Assembly (NCBI GenBank): GCA_003559635.1
Contig: PWKU01000034.1
Coordinates: 1-33,622, forward strand
Direction of reading: 5' to 3'
DNA: 33,622 nucleotides
Origin: Candidatus Nealsoniibacteriota bacterium
GTDB lineage: Bacteria > Patescibacteriota > Minisyncoccia > Minisyncoccales > PWPS01
The notes below the pieces were generated by a model. That model was not told the DNA's origin, ran no database searches, and saw only the letters and a list, made by a program, of their open reading frames with translations. Both the position numbers and the translations under genes were made by a program. Positions 15,933 through 23,647 of this stretch are shown one piece after another; the stretch's first letter is position 1; each line of letters begins with the position of its first letter.

Positions 15933-15956
15933 TCTCTTTGAAAAAAGAGATTTTTT
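15933..15956 (+). terminator. AT-rich terminator-like hairpin
   Basis: TCTCTTT-GAAA-AAAGAGA followed by six T. The stem is weak and AT-rich. It lies just before the next -35 box and may act as a back-up stop for the small RNA. Confidence 0.45.
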
Positions 15957-15960
15957 ATAC

Positions 15961-15988
15961 TTGACACCTTTTTTCACTCTGTTAGAAT
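15961..15988 (+). promoter_or_regulatory. Strong promoter of murB leader
   Basis: TTGACA (15961-15966), a 16-bp spacer and TAGAAT (15983-15988) preceded by TGT (extended -10). The expected start near 15995 coincides with the first G of the leader hairpin. Confidence 0.7.
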
Positions 15989-15994
15989 GAGTTC

Positions 15995-16046
15995 GGGTCG
16001 GAAGGCACGTACTCACAGAATTGGAGTTAACGCTTCCGGCCCTTTT
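15995..16046 (+). promoter_or_regulatory. Hairpin in murB 5' leader (attenuator-like)
   Basis: GGGTCGGAAG (15995-16004) pairs with CTTCCGGCCC (16033-16042) through 10 bp including one G-U; TTTT follows directly. The 28-nt loop contains GAATTGGAGT, complementary to the upstream candidate small RNA. A GC-rich stem with a U-tract at the very 5' end of the transcript could end transcription early or be an RNA on its own. Its presence supports placing the MurB start at ATG 16063 rather than TTG 16021. Confidence 0.5.
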
Positions 16047-16062
16047 AATTGCAAGCAAAAAT

Positions 16063-16998
16063 ATGAAAGAAGAAAAGAAGGAAGAGAAGATAGAAACAGA
16101 CCGCTCTTTGGAAAAATATAATACGATGCGTTTGAAAAGCATTGCCGATTTCTTTTTGAGAGCGAAAGATAAGGAAGATATTGTAAAAGGAGTTAGCTTT
16201 GCAAGAGAAAAAGGCATCCCTTTTTTTATTTTGGGTGCGGGAAGTAATGTCATTTTTCCCTCAAGATATGAAGGGCTTGTAATTTTAATGGCGAATAATA
16301 ATTTTAAAGTAATTGAGGAAGAGAGCTCGGTTAAAGTTTTTGCAGAAAGTGGGGCATATCTCCCCCGCGTTTCAGTTTCTGTGGATGAGAAGCTAGGAAA
16401 GGGGCTGGAATGGGCAGGAGGAGTTCCGGGAAGTGTCGGTGGAGCGGTCAGGGGAAATGCCGGAGCGTTTAACGGTTTTATGGCTGATTGCGTAAAGAGG
16501 GTGGTGGCGCTGAATACTGTTTCATTAGAAGAAGAAGTTTTTCAAAACAAGGATTGCCTTTTCGGATACAGGGAAAGTGTTTTCAAAAAGGAGGGGAAAT
16601 ATATTATCTTGGAGGTTGAAATGAAGTTTCCCAAAAAAGAGGAACAAAACGGCAAACAAAAGGAGTATATGGATTATCGTGAGAAGAACCATCCCATCAA
16701 ACCGTCAGCGGGAAGCGTTTTTAAGAATCCTGAAGTAGATGAAAATTTTTATTATTCTTTCCCGGAAACAGAAAAGTTCAAAGAGCTTGGTTTTGTCCCG
16801 GCAAGATTTTTGATAGAGGGTTGCGGTTTGGCAGGGTTTTCGGTTGGAGAAGCGCAGGTATCGGAAAAGCATGCCAATTTTATCGTTAATAAAGGAGATG
16901 CCACTCGGGAAGATATAAAAAAACTGATAAGTATTATAAAACAAAAAGTAAAAGAAAAATTCGGGATTTCTATTACTGAAGAAGTGAAGATTGTTTGA
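16063..16998 (+). CDS. murB: UDP-N-acetylenolpyruvoylglucosamine reductase MurB
   Basis: MurB reduces UDP-GlcNAc-enolpyruvate to UDP-MurNAc with FAD and NADPH in cytosolic peptidoglycan synthesis. The 311-residue product shows the FAD-binding FILGAGSNVIFP segment, LEWAGGVPGSVGGAVRGNAGAF, FGYRESVF, the catalytic-Ser segment SAGSVFKNP and EAQVSEKHANFIVNKGDAT near the end. The track start (TTG 16021) lies inside the leader hairpin, so I use ATG 16063. No other mur gene is adjacent; the neighbours are hpf and secA. Regulation looks elaborate for a housekeeping gene: a dedicated promoter, a terminator-like leader and a possible small RNA partner. Confidence 0.9.
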   Translation: MKEEKKEEKIETDRSLEKYNTMRLKSIADFFLRAKDKEDIVKGVSFAREKGIPFFILGAGSNVIFPSRYEGLVILMANNNFKVIEEESSVKVFAESGAYLPRVSVSVDEKLGKGLEWAGGVPGSVGGAVRGNAGAFNGFMADCVKRVVALNTVSLEEEVFQNKDCLFGYRESVFKKEGKYIILEVEMKFPKKEEQNGKQKEYMDYREKNHPIKPSAGSVFKNPEVDENFYYSFPETEKFKELGFVPARFLIEGCGLAGFSVGEAQVSEKHANFIVNKGDATREDIKKLISIIKQKVKEKFGISITEEVKIV

Positions 16999-17022
16999 TT
17001 ATTGAAATATATCTGGTAAAAT
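16995..17022 (+). promoter_or_regulatory. Promoter of hpf-secA
   Basis: TTGATT (16995-17000), a 16-bp spacer and TAAAAT (17017-17022) preceded by TGG (extended -10). It overlaps the end of murB and lies 25 bp before the hpf ATG at 17048. Confidence 0.55.
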
Positions 17023-17047
17023 AAAAAAGCTAACTTTTAAAAAGAAA

Positions 17048-17440
17048 ATGGAAGTTGTTATCAAATCAAAAAATATAGATCTTACTCCTCATTTAAAAAA
17101 TTATGCGGAGAAAAAACTTCTTTCCGCCTGTGGTCTTATTCCCGCTCTTTTAGAGAAAGAAGCCGAAGACAAAGAGCAGGTCGGAAGAGATGTAAACAGG
17201 GTAGTCCTGGAAGTGGAAATTGAAAAAGTTACCGGAGATGAAAAAGGCAGGATATTTCGTACCGAAGCGCAGATGATTCTCCCCGGGCGGATAATAAAAG
17301 CGGAAGATGTTGCCGAAACGGTGAAGGCTTCTATAGATGAAGTGAAGTATGAGCTTCAAAGACAGGTGAAAGACTATAAAGAGAAGGTGGAAACGATAAA
17401 AAAGAAAGGTGGACAGCAAGCGAAAAAAATGAGGGAGTAA
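17048..17440 (+). CDS. hpf: Ribosome hibernation-promoting factor (HPF/RaiA family)
   Basis: The 130-residue product matches the HPF/RaiA (sigma-54 modulation protein) fold: it starts MEVVIKSKNIDLTPHLKNYAEKKL, has an alternating-strand segment VVLEVEIEKVTGDEKGRIFRTEAQMILPGR, and ends with a helix (VKASIDEVKYELQRQVKDYKEKVE) and a Lys-rich tail. It binds the decoding region of the 30S subunit and silences ribosomes in stationary phase. It is the short form, without the C-terminal dimerisation domain of long HPF, and has a charged insertion (EKEAEDKEQVGRDV). The position just before secA is also seen in other bacteria, for example Bacillus. Confidence 0.85.
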   Translation: MEVVIKSKNIDLTPHLKNYAEKKLLSACGLIPALLEKEAEDKEQVGRDVNRVVLEVEIEKVTGDEKGRIFRTEAQMILPGRIIKAEDVAETVKASIDEVKYELQRQVKDYKEKVETIKKKGGQQAKKMRE

Positions 17441-17467
17441 GTGGATTAATGTAAGTAGAATATACAA

Positions 17468-20002
17468 GTGTCTTTTTTAAAGAAAATATTTGGTGATCCG
17501 AATGAAAAGTACCTAAAGTCAATAAAACCCCTTGTTTCCGATGTTAATAATTTGGAAAAAGAGCTGGAGGGGCTTACCGACGAAGAGATAGGCGAAAAAT
17601 CGAAAGATCTCCAAAGCAGAGCAAAACAAGAACCACTAGACGGCCTTTTGCCGGAAGCCTTTGCTTTGGCGCGCGAATCGGCAAAAAGAACTTTGAGTCA
17701 ACGGCATTATGATGTCCAAATTTTAGGAGGTATTATTCTCCACCAAGGAAGGACCGCAGAAATGAAAACAGGGGAAGGTAAGACGCTTTCCGCCACTCTT
17801 CCCGCCTATCTGAATGCGCTTACGAAAAAAGGAGTGCATATTGTCACCGTTAACGACTATCTGGCGAGAAGAGATACGGTGTGGATGGGGCAGATATATC
17901 ATTTTTTGGGAATTTCCGTGGCGTGCATAAATGACAGGCAGTCTTTTATATATGATCCCGAGCATAAATCGGGAAGCGAAGAGAAGGACGAGGCTCGTGA
18001 TAAGATGGGGTCGTTTTATGTTGAAGAAGATTTTCTTCGACCGTGCAGTAGAAAAGAAGCTTATCTTGCGGACATAACTTACGGAACGAACAACCAGTTT
18101 GGATTTGATTATTTACGCGATAATATGGCGATTACTTTTGCTGACCGTGTTCAAAGAGGATTTAATTATGCGATAGTGGACGAAGTTGACTCTATCTTGA
18201 TTGATGAAGCGAGAACCCCGCTTATTATTTCGGTTCCCGAAGAAGGGGAGGAGTTTGAAAACAAGAAAGCGATGTACAAGGAGTTCTCACAAATTGTCCC
18301 CAAGCTGGAAGCGGGCACCGACTATGAAATCCATGAGAGAGAAAAAGCGGTAACACTTACCGAGGAAGGGATAGAAAAGGTTGAAAGAATACTGAATGTA
18401 GAAAACATCTATGATGATAAGGGAATAAATTCCGTATATCATTTAGAGCAGGCTCTTCGTGCACAGGCGAAACATCCCGAAACAAAAAAACCGACTTATG
18501 AAAAAGATATCAATTATGTTATTAAAGATGGAGAAGTAATTATTGTTGACGATTTTACGGGAAGGCTTATGCCGGGAAGAAGGTGGTCCGGAGGGCTTCA
18601 TCAGGCGATAGAAGCGAAAGAAGGCTTGGAAATAAAACCGGAGTCCAGTACCATGGCTAGTGTTACATTCCAGAATCTTTTCAGAATGTACGACACAATA
18701 TCCGGAATGACGGGAACGGCGGTAACGTCGGCCGAAGAGCTTTTCAAGGTTTACGGAATGGAGGTTACGATTGTCCCCACAAACAGACCCCTTATAAGGA
18801 AGTCTCTCTCCGATTTGGTTTATAAAACGGAAAGAGCAAAATTTAATGCGGTTGTAGATGAGGTTAAAAGAAGAAATGAAAAAGGGCAGCCGGTTCTTAT
18901 TGGAACGGTTTCAATTGAGAAAAACGAGGTTCTTTCAAAGATGCTTAAAAGAAATGGTGTTCCCCATAAGCTGCTAAACGCTAAAAACCATGAAAAAGAA
19001 GCGGAGATTATTGCTCAAGCCGGAAGACTCGGTGCGGTAACGGTTGCGACAAATATGGCGGGAAGAGGGGTTGATATAATTCTAGGAGGAACTCCTCCCG
19101 AGGAAGAAGAAGCACGGAAGGTGTGTGATCTTGGAGGACTTTTTGTTTTGGGTACCGAGAGGCACGAGGCAAGAAGAATAGACGACCAGCTTAGAGGAAG
19201 ATGCGGGAGACAAGGGGATCCCGGAGAAAGCCAATTTTTTGTTTCACTGGAAGACGATTTGATGAGAATTTTTGGAGCGGAGAAAATAAGTGGACTAATG
19301 AGTCGTTTTAATCTTCCGGATGATATGCCGATTGATGCGAGATATGTTTCGGGAATTATTGAATCGGCCCAAAAGAGGGTTGAGGGGCATCATTTTGACG
19401 CGCGTAAGCATATCTTGCAATACGATGAAGTGTTGTTTAAACACCGCGAAAAGTTTTACAAATTCAGAACCGATATTTTAAAGAGGGCGGAGAACAAAGA
19501 AAGAGGCTCGGAAGAAAGTTTGCGTGCTTACATTCTGGAAATATTTGAGAAGAACGAAAAAGACAAGGAAGAATACTTAAAAAAAGAAGAAGACGTTATT
19601 TCGCGAGTGGGAGACGAAGAGAAAGGAAAAGAAGAAATGAATAATATAGAAAGGTTTGTTATCTTGAGAACGATGGACTTTCTCTGGAAAGACCACTTAA
19701 CAATGATGGAGGAGTTAAGGGAGGCTGTACGGCTTAGAGCCTACGGGCAAAAAGATCCTCTTACCGAATATAAGAGGGAGGGCCATAGAGCCTTTAAAGA
19801 ATTAATGGTCAATATTGAGCTCGAAATTAGCGAAAGGATTTTACGAGTTAATATTGCCAGAACAAGACCCAACACACAAAGAATAGTTATAAGGAAGAAT
19901 GTTGAATCGGAAAATAGTGATTCGGGGAAAAAGAAAACCAAGAGAAACGATCCTTGTTTTTGTGGAAGCGGAAAGAAATACAAAAGATGCCATGGAAAGT
20001 AA
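17468..20002 (+). CDS. secA: Preprotein translocase ATPase SecA
   Basis: SecA drives secretory proteins through SecYEG using ATP at the membrane's inner face. The 844-residue product, starting at GTG (MSFLKKIFGDPNEKYLK), shows the Walker A segment MKTGEGKT (~99-106), the DEAD-type box VDEVDSILIDEARTPLIIS, GTVSIEKNE, GRGVDIILGG and the arginine-finger region LRGRCGRQGDPGESQFFVSLEDDL. The C-terminus carries the zinc-binding NDPCFCGSGKKYKRCHGK that contacts SecB or phospholipids. An insertion between ATPase motifs (FIYDPEHKSGSEEKDEARDK) is of a kind I associate with CPR SecA. It follows hpf by 27 bp. The gene is intact. Confidence 0.97.
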   Translation: MSFLKKIFGDPNEKYLKSIKPLVSDVNNLEKELEGLTDEEIGEKSKDLQSRAKQEPLDGLLPEAFALARESAKRTLSQRHYDVQILGGIILHQGRTAEMKTGEGKTLSATLPAYLNALTKKGVHIVTVNDYLARRDTVWMGQIYHFLGISVACINDRQSFIYDPEHKSGSEEKDEARDKMGSFYVEEDFLRPCSRKEAYLADITYGTNNQFGFDYLRDNMAITFADRVQRGFNYAIVDEVDSILIDEARTPLIISVPEEGEEFENKKAMYKEFSQIVPKLEAGTDYEIHEREKAVTLTEEGIEKVERILNVENIYDDKGINSVYHLEQALRAQAKHPETKKPTYEKDINYVIKDGEVIIVDDFTGRLMPGRRWSGGLHQAIEAKEGLEIKPESSTMASVTFQNLFRMYDTISGMTGTAVTSAEELFKVYGMEVTIVPTNRPLIRKSLSDLVYKTERAKFNAVVDEVKRRNEKGQPVLIGTVSIEKNEVLSKMLKRNGVPHKLLNAKNHEKEAEIIAQAGRLGAVTVATNMAGRGVDIILGGTPPEEEEARKVCDLGGLFVLGTERHEARRIDDQLRGRCGRQGDPGESQFFVSLEDDLMRIFGAEKISGLMSRFNLPDDMPIDARYVSGIIESAQKRVEGHHFDARKHILQYDEVLFKHREKFYKFRTDILKRAENKERGSEESLRAYILEIFEKNEKDKEEYLKKEEDVISRVGDEEKGKEEMNNIERFVILRTMDFLWKDHLTMMEELREAVRLRAYGQKDPLTEYKREGHRAFKELMVNIELEISERILRVNIARTRPNTQRIVIRKNVESENSDSGKKKTKRNDPCFCGSGKKYKRCHGK

Positions 20003-20043
20003 AGTTTTTTAGCGAAGCAAAGCAAAACGTCTATTAGTGACTA

Positions 20044-20268
20044 TGTAAGAAAGAACAGCGTTGTTTGCAGTTTATCAGAACGAAAGAATTTGGAGCGAGG
20101 CAATAAATCTTCAAAGTAGCTCTCGCAGGCCTGTTGGCATGGTCTTCGACTTTAGTCGAAGCAACAAGCCTAAGAGCGTAGGCTGGCAAATCTCGCTGGG
20201 ATTTGAATAGCCGGTACTTTGAAGATTTAATTGCCGAGTAAAGGTAAGTAGCGCTATTAATTCTTACA
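20044..20268. other. Large nested inverted-repeat element: candidate structured RNA or MITE
   Basis: Outer arms TGTAAGAA-ag-AACAGCG (20044-20060) and CGCTATT-aa-TTCTTACA (20252-20268) pair with one mismatch and a 2x2 internal loop. Inner arms (20099-20118 and 20215-20235) pair over 20 bp with a single bulged A, 14 of them in one perfect run (AAATCTTCAAAGTA). The enclosed 96 nt folds into two arms: GCTCT/AGAGC, AGGC/GCCT, TGTTG/CAACA and CTTCGAC-TTTA-GTCGAAG, and a second arm GGCT/AGCC with CAAATC/GATTTG. The result is a three-way junction on a long stem with a large internal loop. I do not recognise SRP RNA, RNase P RNA or tmRNA signatures. The layout recalls 6S RNA (closing stem, central bubble, apical stem) but also a MITE, since 9-bp direct repeats flank it. 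Confidence 0.6.
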
Positions 20269-20275
20269 GTGATTA

Positions 20276-20306
20276 TTGACAAAAAGCAGAAAAAGTGCCA
20301 TATTAT
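20276..20306 (+). promoter_or_regulatory. Promoter of secD-secF
   Basis: TTGACA (20276-20281) with either CATATT (20299-20304, 17-bp spacer) or TATTAT (20301-20306, 19-bp spacer). The ATG at 20312 is 5-7 nt after the -10 box, so the transcript is likely leaderless. The track start (TTG 20276) is the -35 box itself. Confidence 0.6.
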
Positions 20307-20311
20307 CCATT

Positions 20312-21724
20312 ATGAAAATGAAAAACTCCATCATAATAGCTCTTGTTGCTCTGGTAGTTTTGACCGGTATTATTATTTTTCCTACCACTTTCAATAAAGG
20401 GGTAAATTTTATTAACAAAGAAACCTTTCTTTCTCTACCAACGATGAAGGAGCGAGATTTCATGTTTGGTCTTGATCTTCAAGGAGGAGCTTACCTTCTT
20501 TATGAGGCCGACTTTGAAGAAGAGATTCCTTCCGGAGAGAGATTGCAAAGAATGGAGGGTTTAAGAAATCTTATCGAAAGAAGAGTTGACCTTTACGGCA
20601 TTGCTGAATCTTCAATACAAGTTAGAGGAGAAAGACTTGTTGTTGAAATTCCGGGAGCTCATGATTTGGATGAAGCGATAGACATTATTGGGGAAACTCC
20701 GTTTTTGGATTTTCGTGAAATGTCAACGGAAATTCAAGAAAAACAAGAAGAAAAATGGGAAGAGATTGCGGACCATTTCGGAAAAAGTATTGATGAGATA
20801 ACTCTTGAAGATATAATGGAATTGGAGGAGGCAGATATAGAAGATTGGGAAATTGTGATGAGTGACCCCTATGTGGAAACCAGTCTTACGGGGAGACATC
20901 TTAAAAATGCGGGCGTTTCAATGCATCCTATTACCCAAGATCCCGTAATTGTACTAAATTTTAATGAAGAAGGAGCGGAGCTTTTTGAAGCGATTACTGC
21001 AAGGAATGTAGGGAAGCCACTGGCAACGTTTTTGGACGGTGAAATTTTGCAAGAAGCTACGGTCCAAGAAAAGATAACGGGAGGAGAAGCACAGATCACG
21101 GGACAATTTACCGTAGAAGAAGCCTATACCATAGCGAGAGATCTCAGAATTGGCGCTTTGCCGGTTCCTATTGAACTTCTCTCTCAACAAAGCATCGGCC
21201 CCGCGCTCGGAGAAGAGTCTTTAGACGTTTCTCTTAGAGCCGGTATTCTGGGACTTTTGCTGGTTGCCGGATTTATGATTTTTGTTTACCGTTTGCCGGG
21301 ACTTTTGTCTGTAATTTCTCTTTGTATATACGTTCTATTTGTTATTTTCCTCTTTAAGGTTGTTCCCGTGACACTGACCCTTTCCGGAATTGCGGGGTTT
21401 ATTCTTTCCATAGGAATGGCGATTGATGCTAATATTTTGATTATTTCCAGAATGAGAGAAGAAATCAGAGAAGGAAAAAGCATAAGCAAAAGTATTGATG
21501 AGGGATACAAAAGAGCTTGGACTTCGATACGGGACGGAAATATTACAACTCTAATGGTAGCGATTATTCTTTTCTTTATTACCACCAGTTTTGTCCGCGG
21601 GTTTGCCATCACATTGATTTTGGGAATAGTAGTCAGTCTTTTTTGCGCAATGATTATAAATAGAATACTTCTGTTTTTTGCCGAAGAAAGTAGATTGTCA
21701 AAAATTAAGGATTTGTGGGTGTAA
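20312..21724 (+). CDS. secD: Protein translocase subunit SecD
   Basis: SecD works with SecF to pull exported proteins across the membrane using the proton gradient. The 470-residue product starts at ATG 20312, since the track's 12 extra residues overlap the promoter. Features in order: N-terminal membrane helix, FGLDLQGGAYLLYEAD, a RRVDLYGIAESSIQVRGERLVVEIPG segment, an external P1 domain with an acidic insertion (IEEITLEDIM-like, ~160-185), SQQSIGPALGEESL, and the RND-type membrane region with GMAIDANILIISRMREEIREG. SecD is slightly shorter than in E. coli (615 aa) but typical of Gram-positive-like forms. SecF follows after 4 bp. Confidence 0.95.
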   Translation: MKMKNSIIIALVALVVLTGIIIFPTTFNKGVNFINKETFLSLPTMKERDFMFGLDLQGGAYLLYEADFEEEIPSGERLQRMEGLRNLIERRVDLYGIAESSIQVRGERLVVEIPGAHDLDEAIDIIGETPFLDFREMSTEIQEKQEEKWEEIADHFGKSIDEITLEDIMELEEADIEDWEIVMSDPYVETSLTGRHLKNAGVSMHPITQDPVIVLNFNEEGAELFEAITARNVGKPLATFLDGEILQEATVQEKITGGEAQITGQFTVEEAYTIARDLRIGALPVPIELLSQQSIGPALGEESLDVSLRAGILGLLLVAGFMIFVYRLPGLLSVISLCIYVLFVIFLFKVVPVTLTLSGIAGFILSIGMAIDANILIISRMREEIREGKSISKSIDEGYKRAWTSIRDGNITTLMVAIILFFITTSFVRGFAITLILGIVVSLFCAMIINRILLFFAEESRLSKIKDLWV

Positions 21725-21728
21725 AAAT

Positions 21729-22625
21729 ATGAAATTTCAATTTACAAAATATAGAAAGTTTTACTACGGTGCTTCAACGCTCCTTGTCCTCTTTAGCTTA
21801 CTGGCGATTGTTTTTTTGGGACTTGTTCCCGGGATTGAATTTGTGGGAGGAAGTGTTTTGGAAGTGGAATATGAAGAAGAAAGACCTTCACTGGAAGATG
21901 TACGTCTTATAGTAAGTCAGCTGGGATTACAAGAAGTTAATGTTCAGCCTCTTGGAGAAACAGGATTTTTAATAAGGACGGAAAGCGCGGATGAAGAGAC
22001 GCACCGAAAAATAATGAACATTCTTGAAGGGGCAAAAGAGGTGCAGTTTGAGGCCATTGGTCCCACTGTCGGAGAAGAGCTTAGAAGAATGTCACTTATT
22101 GCAATTTTAGTCGCTTCTCTTTTGGTTGTGATTTATATTATGGTGAGTTTTAAAGAAGAGGACGGATCAATAAGTTCTACAAAATACGGGCTTATCGCTA
22201 CGGGCGTAGCGTTTTTGCATGATGTTTTAATTGTTTTGGGAGTGTTCGCGGTTTTGGGTTATTTTTATGGAGTGCAAGTAACAATTCCAATAGCGGTTGC
22301 GCTTTTGACAACTCTCGGGTATTCAATTAATGATACGGTAGTGATTTTTGACAGAATTCGCGAAAACTTGCGCAGAAACAAAAGTGGCAGAGACAGCCTG
22401 GAAAAAGTAATAAATAATAGTCTTAACGAAACGCTGGGAAGGTCGGTGGGAACCTCGGTAACCACTCTTTTTGTCCTGGTGGCACTTCTCTTCTTCGGCG
22501 GAGCAACTCTTCATTATTTTGTTCTGGCTCTTATCATAGGGATTATTATCGGAACATACTCTTCAATCTTTCTCGCCGGATGTCTGGTTCTTGACTGGAA
22601 TAGTTTGACGAAGAAGTCAAAATAG
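21729..22625 (+). CDS. secF: Protein translocase subunit SecF
   Basis: The 298-residue product starts at ATG 21729; the track extends 17 residues upstream into secD. It has an N-terminal helix, GIEFVGGSVLEVEY, an external domain, AIGPTVGEELRR and the RND-like membrane region with FLHDVLIVLGVF, TTLGYSINDTVVIFDRIRENLR and a final helix. All six membrane segments seem present. It forms a complex with the preceding SecD and SecYEG. Confidence 0.95.
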   Translation: MKFQFTKYRKFYYGASTLLVLFSLLAIVFLGLVPGIEFVGGSVLEVEYEEERPSLEDVRLIVSQLGLQEVNVQPLGETGFLIRTESADEETHRKIMNILEGAKEVQFEAIGPTVGEELRRMSLIAILVASLLVVIYIMVSFKEEDGSISSTKYGLIATGVAFLHDVLIVLGVFAVLGYFYGVQVTIPIAVALLTTLGYSINDTVVIFDRIRENLRRNKSGRDSLEKVINNSLNETLGRSVGTSVTTLFVLVALLFFGGATLHYFVLALIIGIIIGTYSSIFLAGCLVLDWNSLTKKSK

Positions 22626-22644
22626 AGTATAAATTATCAAGGCT

Positions 22645-22663
22645 AATTATTCCTAAAATAATT
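22645..22663. promoter_or_regulatory. Possible operator upstream of sigma4/HARE-HTH gene
   Basis: AATTATT-CCTAA-AATAATT is a perfect 7-bp inverted repeat. It ends just before a TAATAT -10-like box (22665-22670), which is 8 nt before the ATG at 22679, so it overlaps the expected -35 position. The AT-rich content makes a chance origin possible. Confidence 0.3.
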
Positions 22664-22678
22664 CTAATATATAAAAGC

Positions 22679-23647
22679 ATGTTCAAATATAATACAATTT
22701 GTAAAGAAATTCTAAGTTCTCTTCAAGAAAGGACAAAAGAAATAATTATATGCAGGTTTGGACTTTTTGGAAATGAAAAGAAGACACTTGAAGCTGTCGG
22801 AAAAGATCACCAGGTTACGCGTGAGAGGGTTCGTCAGATTGAAAAAGATGGCATAAAACAAATAAAAAAAAGAACCGGAGACTATAAGGAAGTTTTTTCC
22901 GGCTTTAAAAGTAAATTGGCTGATTTTGGGGGGTTAAAGAGAGAAGATTTTTTAGTTAGCGAGTTAGCGGGAAGCGATGATTGTAAAAATTGTATTATTT
23001 TTCTTTTGACCGTTAGTGGTGATGTCTTCCGAGTTTCCGAAAACAACGAACATCATGCTTTTTGGGCTAGAGATAAAGAGGTTATCAAAAAAGCGAAAAA
23101 AGTAATCGATGACGCTTACAAAACTCTCAAGAAACAAGACAAGCTGCTTTCTCTCGATGGTTTCCAGATCAAAGAAGATGTTTCAAGAGAAGCTCTGAGT
23201 TCTTATTTGGAAATTTCCAAAAGAGTCATCAAAAACGAAGAGGGACTTTTTGGAATCTCTACATGGCCGGAAATAAATCCGAAGGGGATTAAAGACAAGG
23301 CATACCTTGTTTTTAAAAGAGAAAACAAACCACTCCATTTCAAAGAAGTGGCATCTCTTTTGGGCGAGGGGGCAAATCCGCAGACTACTCACAATGAGTT
23401 GATTAAAGATTCTCGTTTTGTTCTTGTTGGAAGAGGGGTTTATGCTCTTTCAGAGTGGGGTTATATGCCGGGAGAGGTGAAAGAGGTTATTCGCACGATA
23501 CTGGAGAAGGAAGGAGCGTTGCTCAAGAACGAAATTATTGTTCGCGTGGAAGAGCAAAGGATAGTAAAGAAAAACACAATAATACAAAATTTAAGCAATA
23601 AAAAGTATTTTATAAGGACGCCTGATGGAAAATATACCGTCGCTTAA
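22679..23647 (+). CDS. Sigma-70 region 4-like HTH protein with HARE-HTH domain
   Basis: The 322-residue product starts with a sigma-70 region 4-type helix-turn-helix (about 10-65): ERTKEIIICRFGLFG and VTRERVRQIEKDGIKQI, the signature of primary-sigma region 4 that binds -35 boxes. No region 2 (core and -10 binding) is present. At about 200-260 there is a HARE-HTH-like winged helix: DKAYLVFKRENKPLHFKEVASLL and NELIKDSRFVLVGRGVYALSEWG, the domain of the Firmicutes RNA-polymerase delta subunit. A further wing-like end follows. It is probably a DNA-binding transcription regulator that contacts polymerase or promoters (inference). It overlaps the next gene by 23 bp. Confidence 0.75.
   Translation: MFKYNTICKEILSSLQERTKEIIICRFGLFGNEKKTLEAVGKDHQVTRERVRQIEKDGIKQIKKRTGDYKEVFSGFKSKLADFGGLKREDFLVSELAGSDDCKNCIIFLLTVSGDVFRVSENNEHHAFWARDKEVIKKAKKVIDDAYKTLKKQDKLLSLDGFQIKEDVSREALSSYLEISKRVIKNEEGLFGISTWPEINPKGIKDKAYLVFKRENKPLHFKEVASLLGEGANPQTTHNELIKDSRFVLVGRGVYALSEWGYMPGEVKEVIRTILEKEGALLKNEIIVRVEEQRIVKKNTIIQNLSNKKYFIRTPDGKYTVA

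Larger units (their letters stand above)
15627..16062 (+). other. 436-bp intergenic region before murB: palindrome, repeat, candidate small RNA, leader
   Basis: No gene is visible. In order the region holds a GCAGGGTC palindrome with a T8 tail (terminator of the upstream transcript), a 24-bp tandem repeat, a consensus promoter, a candidate ~60-nt RNA with a terminator, a second AT-rich terminator-like hairpin, a second consensus promoter, and a hairpin leader to murB. Each part has its own entry. Confidence 0.7.
20003..20311 (+). other. 309-bp intergenic region secA-secD: fold-back element and secD promoter
   Basis: No ORF is credible here; the 82-aa minus ORF overlaps the inverted repeats and is not protein-like. 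The region is dominated by the nested fold-back structure at 20044-20268, flanked by near-identical short direct repeats AGTGACTAT (20036-20044) and AGTGATTAT (20268-20276), followed by the secD promoter. Confidence 0.65.

Noticed and set aside
16021-16062. TTG start of MurB at 16021
   Set aside because: It falls in the loop of the leader hairpin only about 26 nt after the predicted transcript start; ATG 16063 fits the family N-terminus.
20044-20268. tRNA, tmRNA, SRP RNA or RNase P RNA in the secA-secD gap
   Set aside because: No CCA end, no tag ORF, no GGAA-tetraloop SRP domain and no RNase P core sequence were recognised.
20034-20282. 82-aa minus ORF between secA and secD
   Set aside because: It covers the inverted-repeat element; open reading comes from the palindrome and the sequence has no protein features.
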